From assembly GCA_024401645.1 (NCBI GenBank), contig JAKSKR010000007.1, positions 36,039 to 100,038 on the forward strand: a stretch of DNA of 64,000 bases, written 5' to 3'. Below, piece after piece: positions 42,526 through 51,123 of the stretch (within the stretch, counting starts at the first letter, position 1; each line of letters opens with the position of its first letter). A program made the position numbers and the translations under genes. The notes below the pieces were generated by a model. That model worked only from the letters and a program-made list of their open reading frames with translations. It did no database searches and was not told the origin of the DNA. The DNA is from Paludibacteraceae bacterium. Lineage in GTDB: Bacteria; Bacteroidota; Bacteroidia; Bacteroidales; Paludibacteraceae.

Positions 42526-43607
42526 TCTTTTGCAATTTCTTCTATTTTACTCAAATTACATGCTGCCAACTCACGAAGTTGAACAGGCAACAAAATGGGC
42601 TTATCATAATAAGTCTGTAGCTGAGTGTAAGCCTCTTGGACATTGATTTCCTTGAGTGGCAGGCAACGGTCTTTTTCGTTGATTTGCTTATAATAACGTT
42701 TAGCCTTGTCGTAAAACAACGAGAAAGACAGCACACTTTTACCCAGTGAAGAACCGATAATTCCTACATGCAATGTAGTGGAAACCACCACATCCATTTT
42801 ATTGATAAGGGCTGCTAATTGCCAGCTGTTATGGTAATTGTAGATTTTCACCCTATCAGGTGAAAGCGCATTTTTAGTCTTTGAGTTTTCCAGAACACTT
42901 CTATCTGTTACCTTATCAGTGGCTAGAATCACCCGATAATCCAGATGCTCATTCAGGAACCTATTTATAGCTGGAGCCAGTTTTTCTGCCACTATCTCGT
43001 CATATTGCTTGGTGTAGGAAAACTGGAGCAACAGCAACTTGTGATCAGCCATGAAGTCCTCTAAATCTCGACTGATATTTAGTTCGGGCAGACATTCAGA
43101 AGTAATGATTTGAGCGGTATCAGCTGTGACGTGAATGGTGTTCTTTACGCCCACTTTCTTATAATAATCATGAGTTTCACGATTTCTTACAGCTATGTAT
43201 TTGGCATGATTAAGTACAAATACCATCATTCTGCGTAACCAACCGGCATAGATTGGGCTACCACCAGAACCCAACACGTAAACTGGCTTCCGCAGAATGG
43301 TAAAAATCAAGCAAGGAAGAACAAAACGCAGAAACCTCAATTTCGTGGTATGGCGAGAGTAATATGGCTCTCCCATCATTCCACCCGACTGGAGAATAAG
43401 CACATCATACCTAAATGATTCCCATAGCGTAATCTTTTCATGATAGTCTAATTCATTTCGGCAAAAATCACAAAAGACATGCTTTGGCCATTGCCAAAAA
43501 GACACACGTTCAAAACCAACTTCCTTGCACTTGTTGTAGAACAGGTGCGAGAACAGTAAATCTCCGAAATTGGAGTTAAAGGTTGCTCCTACTATTAATG
43601 CTTTCAT
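42516..43607 (-). CDS. Polysaccharide pyruvyltransferase family protein
   Basis: 363 residues. The N-terminal MKALIVGATFNSNFGDLLFSHLF, the middle ILQSGGMMGEPYY and VYVLGSGGSPIY, YIAVRNRETHDYY and the late VVSTTLHVGIIGSSLGKSVLSF match the pyruvyltransferase fold (CsaB/WcaK type), which adds ketal-linked pyruvate from phosphoenolpyruvate to sugars, creating negative charges. Expected in the cytoplasm acting on lipid-linked intermediates. Sits between the asparagine-synthase-like gene (12-base gap) and the glycosyltransferase. Confidence 0.82.
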   Translation of the reverse strand: MKALIVGATFNSNFGDLLFSHLFYNKCKEVGFERVSFWQWPKHVFCDFCRNELDYHEKITLWESFRYDVLILQSGGMMGEPYYSRHTTKLRFLRFVLPCLIFTILRKPVYVLGSGGSPIYAGWLRRMMVFVLNHAKYIAVRNRETHDYYKKVGVKNTIHVTADTAQIITSECLPELNISRDLEDFMADHKLLLLQFSYTKQYDEIVAEKLAPAINRFLNEHLDYRVILATDKVTDRSVLENSKTKNALSPDRVKIYNYHNSWQLAALINKMDVVVSTTLHVGIIGSSLGKSVLSFSLFYDKAKRYYKQINEKDRCLPLKEINVQEAYTQLQTYYDKPILLPVQLRELAACNLSKIEEIAKECC

Positions 43608-43619
43608 ACTTTTGCAATT

Positions 43620-45140
43620 TTACATTCCAACATACATTTTACTTAACTCTGGTACTGAACATGATTTTTCAATATCTTCATCAAATTCATGGTCCACATA
43701 GATTCTTCTGAAGATATCTACAATCAGAGCCTTGATATAATAGTCATACTGATGGTCTGCATCAGGAAAATGAAGGTTGAAGTACCAACTCATCTTTTTC
43801 ACCTCTTTGAGGATCGCCCCACGAGTCTGTTCATCGAAGAGGAAACGGGTTTCCGTATTACCACCGTTTCGCTTTAACATTTCTGCCAACTCTGCAGGGA
43901 GTATGTGCTTAACGGCTTTTCTGTGGTAAGGCTTGTTGTAGGCTCCATCTATTGCAGTTGTTCTTGCCATCTGTAAGAAGGCTTTGCGGGTGTATGGATA
44001 GATACCCTTTACGCCAAAGTGATTCCAAATCTGACCGCTTTTCTTCAGTAAGATAAGTGATGCAATATCGTATTTGCTTCGAAAAGGAAAGCTGTAATAA
44101 TCAAAAGTATTCTTGATTGCATATTTAATGCCTCTCAAGTCCATCTTGATTATTCTTTTCAAGGTGTTCAAGGAGTATGCGTATGTCTCGGCACAGAATA
44201 CTTGATCGGCCAAATCTCCAGTATAGACTTGCTTGATTCCTTGCTCCTGAAAGAGTTGCGACAAGCGGTAGTGCATGAAACAACCTCTTTCATAAGACAG
44301 TCCTTGCAGCATGTACACAATGTGTGGCAGATGTTGCAATACATCCTTTCCTATCGTGAATGTATGCATGTCTATGTTTCCATAGAATTCTGCTATTTGC
44401 TTTGCAAGACCTGTTTCATCTTTTCCTTGCTCACCACCTCCACAGTAGGCTTGAATAGGTGTTTGGATATTCTTTGTCTTTCTAATGTCTTGAAGGCAAT
44501 GCAAGATGAAATTCGTATCAAAGCCTCCTGACAAGGTGATGGCCGCATCTGGAGTGTAGCTTTGAAGAACACAATCATGGAAAGTCTTATAATAGGTCTC
44601 GTAATCAAAGTCCTTGAGTTTAGGAATATGATAACGACACTTATGGTGATAGATTTTTGCACGCTTCACATCCACCTCAAGATAATGCTTGTTACCTAAT
44701 TTCTTTATCTCTTTTATGAGCGTGCGGTTGTTCTTCATGTAAGCATAGAACATGAATTCAATTGCGGACAAATGAGACAATGTACATTTCTTGATACATT
44801 TGCTGAGACCATATAGATCTGTATTTATCCAGATATTTTCTGCGTCAATTGAATAGAATACGGGAATGGTGGAATTAAAGAAGTCTGTAAAAACAAAAAT
44901 CTTTTCTTTGTTACGATCATGAATGAAGACCGTCCCGGTTCCATCTAAGGAGTCGTAGGTTTTACTGCCTAACTTTATGTAATTGGCCAATATATCTTTT
45001 TCTTTAGCTGGAAGTCCTTCTTTTGTATAGAAATCGCCGGACAAATAAATATCTATCCCGCCAAAAGAGGATGGGGCAACTTTTGACTGGTATGTGACAG
45101 ATTTTTTCTTCTTATTTATTGAGATGCATAATCTTTCCAT
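43620..45140 (-). CDS. Asparagine-synthase-like amidotransferase lacking the N-terminal Cys
   Basis: 506 residues. The PP-loop of asparagine synthetase is present (AITLSGGFDTNFILHCL, about 195-211) with downstream AYCGGGEQGKDETGLAKQIAE, VYTGDLADQVFCAETY and a helical C-terminus. The N-terminal glutaminase-like half (about 1-170) begins MERLCISINK, not with the nucleophilic Cys2 of true glutamine amidotransferases, so it cannot use glutamine in the standard way. Such AsnB-like proteins in polysaccharide clusters are thought to amidate uronic acids or act as ligases. First intact gene of the operon, 10 bases after the Wzt remnant. Confidence 0.75.
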   Translation of the reverse strand: MERLCISINKKKKSVTYQSKVAPSSFGGIDIYLSGDFYTKEGLPAKEKDILANYIKLGSKTYDSLDGTGTVFIHDRNKEKIFVFTDFFNSTIPVFYSIDAENIWINTDLYGLSKCIKKCTLSHLSAIEFMFYAYMKNNRTLIKEIKKLGNKHYLEVDVKRAKIYHHKCRYHIPKLKDFDYETYYKTFHDCVLQSYTPDAAITLSGGFDTNFILHCLQDIRKTKNIQTPIQAYCGGGEQGKDETGLAKQIAEFYGNIDMHTFTIGKDVLQHLPHIVYMLQGLSYERGCFMHYRLSQLFQEQGIKQVYTGDLADQVFCAETYAYSLNTLKRIIKMDLRGIKYAIKNTFDYYSFPFRSKYDIASLILLKKSGQIWNHFGVKGIYPYTRKAFLQMARTTAIDGAYNKPYHRKAVKHILPAELAEMLKRNGGNTETRFLFDEQTRGAILKEVKKMSWYFNLHFPDADHQYDYYIKALIVDIFRRIYVDHEFDEDIEKSCSVPELSKMYVGM

Positions 45141-45150
45141 CAGTCAATAA

Positions 45151-45339
45151 TTAGTCATGTTTTATATTCCAACTATGATTACAAATGGTTGCCGATTCTA
45201 ATAGATTATTTGGCATTTGTTTACCCGAATTGAAATAATCATTGTCAAATACTTCTATCTGAACCGCATCTTTCAAACCATACAAATGCTCATTGCCCGA
45301 TACGCAAAACGCACCTAGGTAGTAAATGGTACCATCCGT
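45151..45339 (-). pseudogene. C-terminal remnant of a Wzt-type polysaccharide ABC exporter subunit
   Basis: 62 codons are open from a TGA stop to TAA at 45151-45153, with no start codon. The sequence AVQIEVFDNDYFNSGKQMP, then ATICNHSWNI, follows the last strands of the carbohydrate-binding C-terminal domain of Wzt/TagH ATPases (V-x-F-x-V-x-D-x-D-F-x-x-G...H-x-W). The ATPase part is gone. It ends 10 bases before the asparagine-synthase-like gene, the spacing of an operon partner, so the locus has probably lost its exporter by deletion. Confidence 0.55.
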
Positions 45340-45791
45340 TCAAGTCCTGCTTAATTACATTCTACTTGTTGAGGTACTTGTTGTCGTTAATTGGGCGCTA
45401 GATAGGGCTTCATCTTGTTGAAGACTTTGTTGGTTTCGCAACCCTTTGAGTAGTAGATACACAAAGATAAACAAATCCAAAGTGCAAATGCATAAATTTC
45501 GTGCCAAACATTTGTGAAATACGTGAAAATTGTTGGCGACATTTTGTCGTAATTCAAACACCGTGCACCTACCTAGGGTGTCGCTAAAATTGCCATAGGC
45601 TTGTTGATGATGCCCCCCTTCAGGGAGAAAGGCGTTGGAGAAAACAATTAAAACCGAATACCCCAGTAATTTAAATCCCTAGGTATTCCCGGAAACGTCG
45701 GCACGTTGTATGTGTGCCATGTGAGCCATCAGCACAATTACATAAATTTTTGCGAAAAATAATCCTCCTTCTACAGCATTTATGTGCTCGC
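45340..45791. other. Non-coding stretch upstream of the polysaccharide operon
   Basis: No intact gene is seen. Short broken frames near 45360-45440 on the minus strand read like decayed coding sequence but match nothing I recognise. The stretch carries the promoter noted at 45472. Confidence 0.5.
45472..45479 (-). promoter_or_regulatory. -7 box for the polysaccharide operon
   Basis: TATCTTTG on the minus strand, in AT-rich DNA. It would place the start of transcription near 45465, upstream of the Wzt remnant and the four intact genes. Confidence 0.4.
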
Positions 45792-46838
45792 TTATTTCCT
45801 CACCACAATTATGCTTTCGGTGTTGCGTTCACTCTTGTTGTAGAGCAGTATGGTTTTAGGTATGCGTGTGCCCTTGCGTTTGATGCAGTAGTTGGGCAGT
45901 TCTTGACCTTTTAGTGTGGTGGTTGCCATCCACAAGGCAAAGGCCTGTGCGGTTGGGTATTCGCCACAAAGGTGCTTATAGGTGGCAATGGTGGCTTGCT
46001 GAAAATGTTGTTCAACGGGCGCGTTTAGGGCGTCGTCGTGGCGTTGGTCGCCGTTGCGGCCCACAATTAGTAGGTCTATTTCGTTGCTAGTAAGGTGGTT
46101 GTTTCCTAATATCTTTATTATCCAATCGAGGGTGTCGTCTGCTCCAATGTTCAGTCGGCTTTCCGAAAGGACTATTTCTATGCTGTTGTCGGTTGGTTGA
46201 TTACTTATGCAGAAGAATGCTGCTCCTTCGCCCATAATGGTGCCAGGTGCGTCCGCCTTCAGCAAGTCTAGGTTATTGGTGTCTTCCTTGCGCCAGTTGT
46301 TGGTGAGGTCGAAAAGGTCGAACGAGAGTTGTGTGTATTCGTCAATGGCCCCTACTAGGGTGCAGTTGCTCTTCCCTTCTTCTAGCGACATCATGGCATC
46401 GGTTAGGGCCGATTCTAGTGCCGTGTTTTCTTGCAGGTAGGTCATGTTGTAACCCTTAATCTGGTTGTCCATGGCTATGCGGCCGGCAAGTGTATTATGC
46501 CCTGAATTGATGAACGGAATGGGCGACAAGAGTTCTTCAACCCCTTCGCTGCACGAACGCATGAAAATGGCTAGGTCGATGGTGCAACCCTGTCCGGTGC
46601 CGACAATGATGGCGTCGGGCTTGACTTCCGATTGGTTGATGCACTGCGTAGCGGTTGCTAACCCCATCTTCAAGATGCGGTTCATTCGGCGCAGACGTGC
46701 TGGCGGTATAAGGGTTTTGTATTCGGGTTCGTGGCAAAGCAAGTGCTTACCCCTACTGTTGAAGGGAACTTCGGGGAGTGCCCCCTCGAATGTTGGCTGT
46801 GGCGATAGCAGTACTGCCGATGTAATGTAGGTTGCCAT
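45792..46838 (-). CDS. Ketosynthase-like chain-length factor (no catalytic Cys)
   Basis: 348 residues. A thiolase-fold ketosynthase-like protein: LIPPARLRRMNRILKMGL, IIVGTGQGCTIDLAIFM and a middle segment TALESALTDAMMSL...CTLVGAIDEY equivalent to the active-site region, where the catalytic Cys is absent (reads QENTALES). It resembles the ketosynthase-like chain-length-factor partners of aryl polyene and type II systems. It starts 2 bases after the stop of the true ketosynthase (46841-48007), so they likely form a heterodimer as KS-CLF. Last gene of a six-gene operon. Confidence 0.72.
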   Translation of the reverse strand: MATYITSAVLLSPQPTFEGALPEVPFNSRGKHLLCHEPEYKTLIPPARLRRMNRILKMGLATATQCINQSEVKPDAIIVGTGQGCTIDLAIFMRSCSEGVEELLSPIPFINSGHNTLAGRIAMDNQIKGYNMTYLQENTALESALTDAMMSLEEGKSNCTLVGAIDEYTQLSFDLFDLTNNWRKEDTNNLDLLKADAPGTIMGEGAAFFCISNQPTDNSIEIVLSESRLNIGADDTLDWIIKILGNNHLTSNEIDLLIVGRNGDQRHDDALNAPVEQHFQQATIATYKHLCGEYPTAQAFALWMATTTLKGQELPNYCIKRKGTRIPKTILLYNKSERNTESIIVVRK

Positions 46839-46840
46839 AC

Positions 46841-48007
46841 TTAAACTTTGCTGAATATGAGTGATGTGTCGTTGCCGCCAAAACCGAAGGAGTTAGATAG
46901 AACGTGCTCGATGTCTGCCTTCTGGTTGGTGGTGACAAGGTTCAAGGCGGGTTCGGTTATGGGCTGTTGCAAGCGGTTGTTACACCATGCCATCTGTTCG
47001 CGTATGGCAAGAATGGAGTAAACAGCCTCTAGGGCTCCGCAGGCTGCTAGGGTATGGCCAGTGTAGCCTTTAGTCGACGAAACAAGGGTGTCAGCTCCAA
47101 GAGTGTGGCTCAAAGCCAAGGCTTCCGACATGTCGTTGACTTGCGTGCCGGTGCCGTGTGCATTGACGTAGCCGATGTCGCTTGCCGAGAGTTTTGCTGT
47201 TGCAAGAGCTTCCGTAATGGCGGTCTTGGCACCTTCTCCGTCGGGTGTGGTCGACGTTGGGTGGTAGGCCTCGTTAACGTTGGCATAGCCGCTCACTTCG
47301 GCATAGATGTCTTTACCCTTTGCGGCTTCCTCGCTTTCAAGCACCAGGTAGGCTCCTGCTTCGCCAAGCGTTACGCCATCGCGTTGTTGGTCAAAAGGTC
47401 TGCAACCGGTAGGCGACGCTATTTCTAGAGCATTGAATCCGTTTAGCGAGAAACGGCTTAAGGCATCGTTTCCACCAACGAGTATGCGTTCTGCCTTGCC
47501 GTTACGAATAAGGCGGGTGGCTAGCATTATGGCGTTGGCACTGCTAGAACAAGCTGTGCTGACGTTGAATTGTCGGCAACGGCTTATGCCTAGGGCTTCT
47601 ATTATTTGCAGCGGAATTTCGTTGCTGTGGAAGTAGGGTATGGAACCGATGTGCTGTTCGGGGGTTTGGTATATGTTCTCAATAACCTCAATGCCCGAAC
47701 CTGTGCAGCTGTTAATGAAAATCAGTTCGTCCTTTCCCGAAATTTTTGCCGACGCCACGGCTTCTTTTGCGGCTATAAGTCCGAAGAGCAGTGTGCGGCT
47801 AATGGTTTCTTTTGGCTCAATGCCAGCCATTTGTGTCAGCTCGGCATTGGTGAGTGCCAGTTCTGCAACGGGTATGTTTAGTGCGGTTTTAAGCAACTTG
47901 GCGGGTGCCAGTTGGCTAAAACCTGCTTTAAGGTTGGCTACATTCTCTTCTACGTTTGTGCCTATGGCGCTAATGGCCCCTATGCCCGTTACGAAAACGC
48001 GTCTCAT
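46841..48007 (-). CDS. Beta-ketoacyl-ACP synthase (FabF-like, aryl-polyene type)
   Basis: 388 residues. All catalytic elements are present: the nucleophile in NVSTACSSSANAI, the first His in YVNAHGTGTQVND, the second His in KGYTGHTLAACGAL and the terminal NSFGFGGNDTSLIF loop. It condenses an acyl group with malonyl-ACP in the cytoplasm. Immediately upstream (15 bases) lies an ACP and immediately downstream a Cys-less partner; together they form a minimal KS-CLF-ACP unit. The dehydratase, ketoreductase and acyltransferase genes of a complete aryl polyene cluster are not in this window. Confidence 0.85.
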   Translation of the reverse strand: MRRVFVTGIGAISAIGTNVEENVANLKAGFSQLAPAKLLKTALNIPVAELALTNAELTQMAGIEPKETISRTLLFGLIAAKEAVASAKISGKDELIFINSCTGSGIEVIENIYQTPEQHIGSIPYFHSNEIPLQIIEALGISRCRQFNVSTACSSSANAIMLATRLIRNGKAERILVGGNDALSRFSLNGFNALEIASPTGCRPFDQQRDGVTLGEAGAYLVLESEEAAKGKDIYAEVSGYANVNEAYHPTSTTPDGEGAKTAITEALATAKLSASDIGYVNAHGTGTQVNDMSEALALSHTLGADTLVSSTKGYTGHTLAACGALEAVYSILAIREQMAWCNNRLQQPITEPALNLVTTNQKADIEHVLSNSFGFGGNDTSLIFSKV

Positions 48008-48022
48008 TTTGGTTGTGCAGTG

Positions 48023-48286
48023 TTAGGCTTTACCGTTGGCTTCAATAAACTTTGCCATGGTGCGGATTGATGTCAACACTTCGCGGCGTTTGCGTGGGTC
48101 TTCCACCTTAATGCCGTATTCTTTTTCTAGAAGAAGCACCAATTCAATCGCATCGATAGAATCGAGACCAAGTCCCTCGCCAAAAAGAGGGCCGTCGGCA
48201 TCAATGTCGCCTGGGGTTAGGTCTTCAAGCGAAAGGTTCTTGATGATTTGGCCTTTCAGCTGCTCAATAAGTTCTTCTTGTGTCAT
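48023..48286 (-). CDS. Acyl carrier protein
   Basis: 87 residues with the four-helix ACP pattern and the phosphopantetheine attachment Ser in GEGLGLDSIDAIEL. Helix III and IV are basic at VEDPRKRREV, unlike housekeeping AcpP, which fits a dedicated partner for the adjacent ketosynthase. It lies between gldA (19 bases) and the ketosynthase gene in the same operon. Confidence 0.85.
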   Translation of the reverse strand: MTQEELIEQLKGQIIKNLSLEDLTPGDIDADGPLFGEGLGLDSIDAIELVLLLEKEYGIKVEDPRKRREVLTSIRTMAKFIEANGKA

Positions 48287-48305
48287 ATTTGTTTAGGGTG
48301 TTTTT

Positions 48306-49214
48306 TTATTTTGAAGTAAGGGTGCGGAAGACGTCTTCCATGCTCAACTGTTGCTGCTTCATGGTCTTTATGGTGCAATGGTTTTCCACCGCAAACTTGA
48401 AGAGCTTTTCCGATAAGTCGGTTGGGGCGTTGACTAGGAAGATGTTAGGGTCTACCTGTTTCACCTTGGCATTCTCGTCAATCATACGAAGTTTCTCAAT
48501 CGACTGGGCTTCGCTAAATTCCACATAGATGGTGATGCCGCCATAGCCGTTGTTGATGGTCACAATGTCCTTCTCTGCCTCATCGGCAACAATCTTGCCT
48601 TTGTTGAGGATGATGACGCGGTCGCAGATGGCACTCACTTCTTGCATGATGTGTGTAGAGAGCAGCACGCTCTTTTCGCGCCCAACTTCCTTAATGAGGT
48701 TGCGCACTTCTATGATCTGGTTAGGGTCAAGACCTGTAGTCGGCTCGTCGAGGATGAGGACTTCGGGGTCGTGAATGAGGGCTTGCGCAAGGCCTACGCG
48801 CTGACGGTAGCCCTTACTTAAGGCTCCAATCTTTTTCTTGTATTCGTGGGTAAGGCCGGTTTTCTCAATCATTTCCTCAACTCGCTTGGCGGGGTTCTCA
48901 ACCTTGTAGAGGTCGGCCACAAAGCGCAGGTATTCCTTAACGAACATGTCAAGGTAGTTGGGGTTGTGTTCGGGTAGGTAGCCAATCTTTCTGCGGGTTT
49001 CCATTGGGTGCTCCAGTATGTCCATACCACACACTTTTACGGTTCCGCTGGTAAAGTTTCGGTAACCGGTAATGACCTTCATGGTGGTCGACTTGCCGGC
49101 TCCGTTGTTGCCAAGGAAACCTACAATCTCGCCACTGCCTATGTTGAAGCTAATGTCGTCGAGTACCAACTGGTTGCCATAGCTTTTAACGAGGTGTTCT
49201 ACCGTTATTGACAT
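48306..49214 (-). CDS. gldA: GldA-like ABC transporter ATP-binding protein
   Basis: 302 residues. Walker A GNNGAGKSTTMKVI, Q-loop region GYLPEHNPNYLDMFV, signature LSKGYRQRVGLAQAL, Walker B LILDEPTTGLDP and H-loop LLSTHIMQE. The C-terminal extension (about 215-302) is typical of GldA-type ATPases from Bacteroidetes gliding/secretion-associated ABC transporters. The membrane partners GldF/GldG are not adjacent here. Many non-gliding Bacteroidales keep this gene, so motility is not implied. Set in the operon between RNase H and the ACP. Confidence 0.8.
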   Translation of the reverse strand: MSITVEHLVKSYGNQLVLDDISFNIGSGEIVGFLGNNGAGKSTTMKVITGYRNFTSGTVKVCGMDILEHPMETRRKIGYLPEHNPNYLDMFVKEYLRFVADLYKVENPAKRVEEMIEKTGLTHEYKKKIGALSKGYRQRVGLAQALIHDPEVLILDEPTTGLDPNQIIEVRNLIKEVGREKSVLLSTHIMQEVSAICDRVIILNKGKIVADEAEKDIVTINNGYGGITIYVEFSEAQSIEKLRMIDENAKVKQVDPNIFLVNAPTDLSEKLFKFAVENHCTIKTMKQQQLSMEDVFRTLTSK

Positions 49215-49240
49215 GTGTTATTCTTGTTTTTCTGTTTCAC

Positions 49241-49885
49241 TTATTTGCGTCCAAAGTCTGCCGGAATCTCTCCCCAGATTTTGGTTTCCCACTTCCTTAT
49301 TTCGGTTGTGTAGGTGTTGTTGCGTAGCCAGTTTTCAGCACGCGCCACAATGTCGAGTAGCGCTGCCGTCTTCTCGTTGCGCGGCAACTTGGTCTTGCAC
49401 TGTTTCTGCTTCACCCAGCTAATGGCGTTAACGCTGTCGCTGTACAGAATGTAGGGGCAGTTGCGCTGCTTCAGAAGGCTGAGTCCGTGCACAATGGCAA
49501 GAAATTCACCAATGTTGTTGGTGCCGCAAGGAAAGGGACCGGCGTGGAAGATTTCCCGGTTGTGGGTTAGGTCCACACCACGGTATTCCATCTTACCGGG
49601 GTTGCCGCTGCAGGCGGCATCTACTGCAATGGCAAGCGTTTCGTGACCTTGTTTCTCGGCTTGTATGCGGTTCTCTTCCTGCTTCAGCGTTCGGGTAGAT
49701 GGGTGAACGTGGGCTTGCCAACCGTCGGCATAGGCTTTCTGGGCTTCTGCTAGGGTAGGGTAGCTTTTGTAGCGGGCACCCGTAAAGTTTTCCACTTGTG
49801 CCTTACATTCGGCCCAAGTATTGAAGATGCCGGGTTGCTTGCCCACCCAAACGACGTAGAATTTTGGAGCTTTCTTTTCTGCCAT
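49241..49885 (-). CDS. rnhA: Ribonuclease H with N-terminal viroplasmin-like domain
   Basis: 214 residues. The N-terminal ~50 residues (KFYVVWVGKQPGIFNTWAEC, GARYKSYPTLAEAQKAY) form the caulimovirus viroplasmin/RNase H1 hybrid-binding domain, which grips RNA-DNA hybrids. The catalytic domain follows, with Asp in AIAVDAACSGNPGKMEYRG, Glu in NNIGEFLAIVHGL, Asp in LYSDSVNAISWV and a terminal Asp in GEIPADFG. It removes RNA from hybrids and R-loops in the cytoplasm. It is 11 bases after the M20 gene. Confidence 0.88.
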   Translation of the reverse strand: MAEKKAPKFYVVWVGKQPGIFNTWAECKAQVENFTGARYKSYPTLAEAQKAYADGWQAHVHPSTRTLKQEENRIQAEKQGHETLAIAVDAACSGNPGKMEYRGVDLTHNREIFHAGPFPCGTNNIGEFLAIVHGLSLLKQRNCPYILYSDSVNAISWVKQKQCKTKLPRNEKTAALLDIVARAENWLRNNTYTTEIRKWETKIWGEIPADFGRK

Positions 49886-49896
49886 CGGGTCGGGGG

Positions 49897-50964
49897 TTAG
49901 GCGTTAATGTCAAGGCCGTCAAGCACCTGGTAATAGGAGGCAATGGCATCGGCAATTTCGTCAATCATAATGAACTCGTTAGCGGTGTGCGACCGTGAGC
50001 TCTGGCCTGGACCCATCTTCACGCTTGGGAAGCGCATCAAGGCCTGGTCGCTTAAGGTTGGCGAACCGAAAGGCTCTTTGCCTAGCGACAATATTTTTTT
50101 CACTAACGCATTTTCGGTACTGATGCCACTCGAACTTAAACGGAAGGAACGTGCCTTCAGTTCGCTGCCGAGGTGCTGCTCCAGGTGGTGGAAAATTTCC
50201 TCGTTAGTGTAGCATTCGTTACTGCGGACGTCAATCACGAAGGTACATTTGTCGGGAATGACGTTGTGTTGTGTGCCGGCCTGAATCATGGTGGTGGTCA
50301 TTTTCACCGGGCCCAGCAAGTCGGTCTGTTTTGGCAGCGGATTGTCTATAATCCACTTAATGTCTTCAATAGCCTTGTAGATGGCGTTGATGCCTTCGTT
50401 GCGGGCTGCGTGTCCGCTTTTGCCAACTGCGGTGGCGTCAATCACCATAAGGCCCTTTTCGGCAATGGCAGGTTGCATGCCGGTAGGTTCGCCCACTAGT
50501 GCAAGGTCAATGTGCGGAAGGTCTAGCAATAGGCTTTCCATGCCCAGCTTGCCGCTGACCTCTTCTTCTGCCGATGCGGCATAGATGAGGTTGTACTTCT
50601 GGCTATGCTTGGTAAGAAGTTGGAAAACAGCAAGGAGCGATACCAACGAAGCGCCGTCGTCGTTACTGCCAAGGCCCGTAATCTTGCCGTTTTCTTCCAC
50701 GGCAGTGTTAGGGTCGGTCAGCCAACCGGCAACCGGCTTAACGGTGTCGATGTGGGCGTTAATGAGCAGTGTGGGTTTGTTGTCGTCCCAGTCGGGGCTA
50801 ATGGTCCACAAGTTGTTGTCCTTGCGCTGTGTCTTTAGTCCGCGTTGCTCCATTACCTTTTGCAGGTAGTCGGCCGCATCGGTTTCGTTGCGGCTTGTTC
50901 GTGGTATGTTAATTAGGGCTTTCAGCAGTTCAACTGCCTCGGCCGTTTCTTTTTCGAACCCCAT
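49897..50964 (-). CDS. M20-family deacylase (ArgE/DapE type)
   Basis: 355 residues. The metal-binding residues are in LINAHIDTV, GSNDDGASL, AASAEEEVSG (general base Glu) and VGEPTG, with the lid-domain His in GKSGHAARNEG and the final His in SSRSHTANEF. The order and length fit the acetyl- or succinyl-ornithine deacetylases of Bacteroidetes, where arginine is made through N-succinylornithine; N-acyl lysine or DapE activity cannot be excluded. First gene of the six-gene minus-strand operon, with TACCTTTG 27 bases upstream of its ATG. Confidence 0.8.
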   Translation of the reverse strand: MGFEKETAEAVELLKALINIPRTSRNETDAADYLQKVMEQRGLKTQRKDNNLWTISPDWDDNKPTLLINAHIDTVKPVAGWLTDPNTAVEENGKITGLGSNDDGASLVSLLAVFQLLTKHSQKYNLIYAASAEEEVSGKLGMESLLLDLPHIDLALVGEPTGMQPAIAEKGLMVIDATAVGKSGHAARNEGINAIYKAIEDIKWIIDNPLPKQTDLLGPVKMTTTMIQAGTQHNVIPDKCTFVIDVRSNECYTNEEIFHHLEQHLGSELKARSFRLSSSGISTENALVKKILSLGKEPFGSPTLSDQALMRFPSVKMGPGQSSRSHTANEFIMIDEIADAIASYYQVLDGLDINA

Positions 50965-50990
50965 TTCTAGCTTTCCTTTTTATTCAAATA

Positions 50991-50998
50991 CAAAGGTA
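50991..50998 (-). promoter_or_regulatory. -7 box of the M20-RNase H-gldA-ACP-KS-CLF operon
   Basis: TACCTTTG on the minus strand, 27 bases before the M20 ATG. It is divergent from the 2-hydroxyacid dehydrogenase promoter. Confidence 0.55.
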
Positions 50999-51095
50999 CT
51001 AAAATAACGATAAAGGCACAAAAATAGTATGTTTTCGGTTGTTGGTTTTCGTGAATGAAGTTGGCCGGTATCCTACTTCAATTTCTTAAATCAAT

Positions 51096-51103
51096 TATCT
51101 TTG
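51096..51103 (+). promoter_or_regulatory. -7 box for the 2-hydroxyacid dehydrogenase gene
   Basis: TATCTTTG, 21 bases before the ATG at 51124. Confidence 0.55.
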
Positions 51104-51123
51104 TGCCAAAATAAGTTTAGCTA

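Noticed and set aside
45355..45561. 68-codon minus-strand ORF upstream of the polysaccharide operon
   Set aside because: No recognisable domain, low-complexity end, and it spans the likely promoter at 45472.
45792..48286. Complete aryl polyene or type II polyketide cluster
   Set aside because: Only ketosynthase, chain-length factor and ACP are present; reductase, dehydratase, acyltransferase and exporter genes are missing from the window.
48306..49214. gldA as evidence for gliding motility
   Set aside because: No other gliding genes are in the window, and the ATPase is found in non-gliding Bacteroidales.
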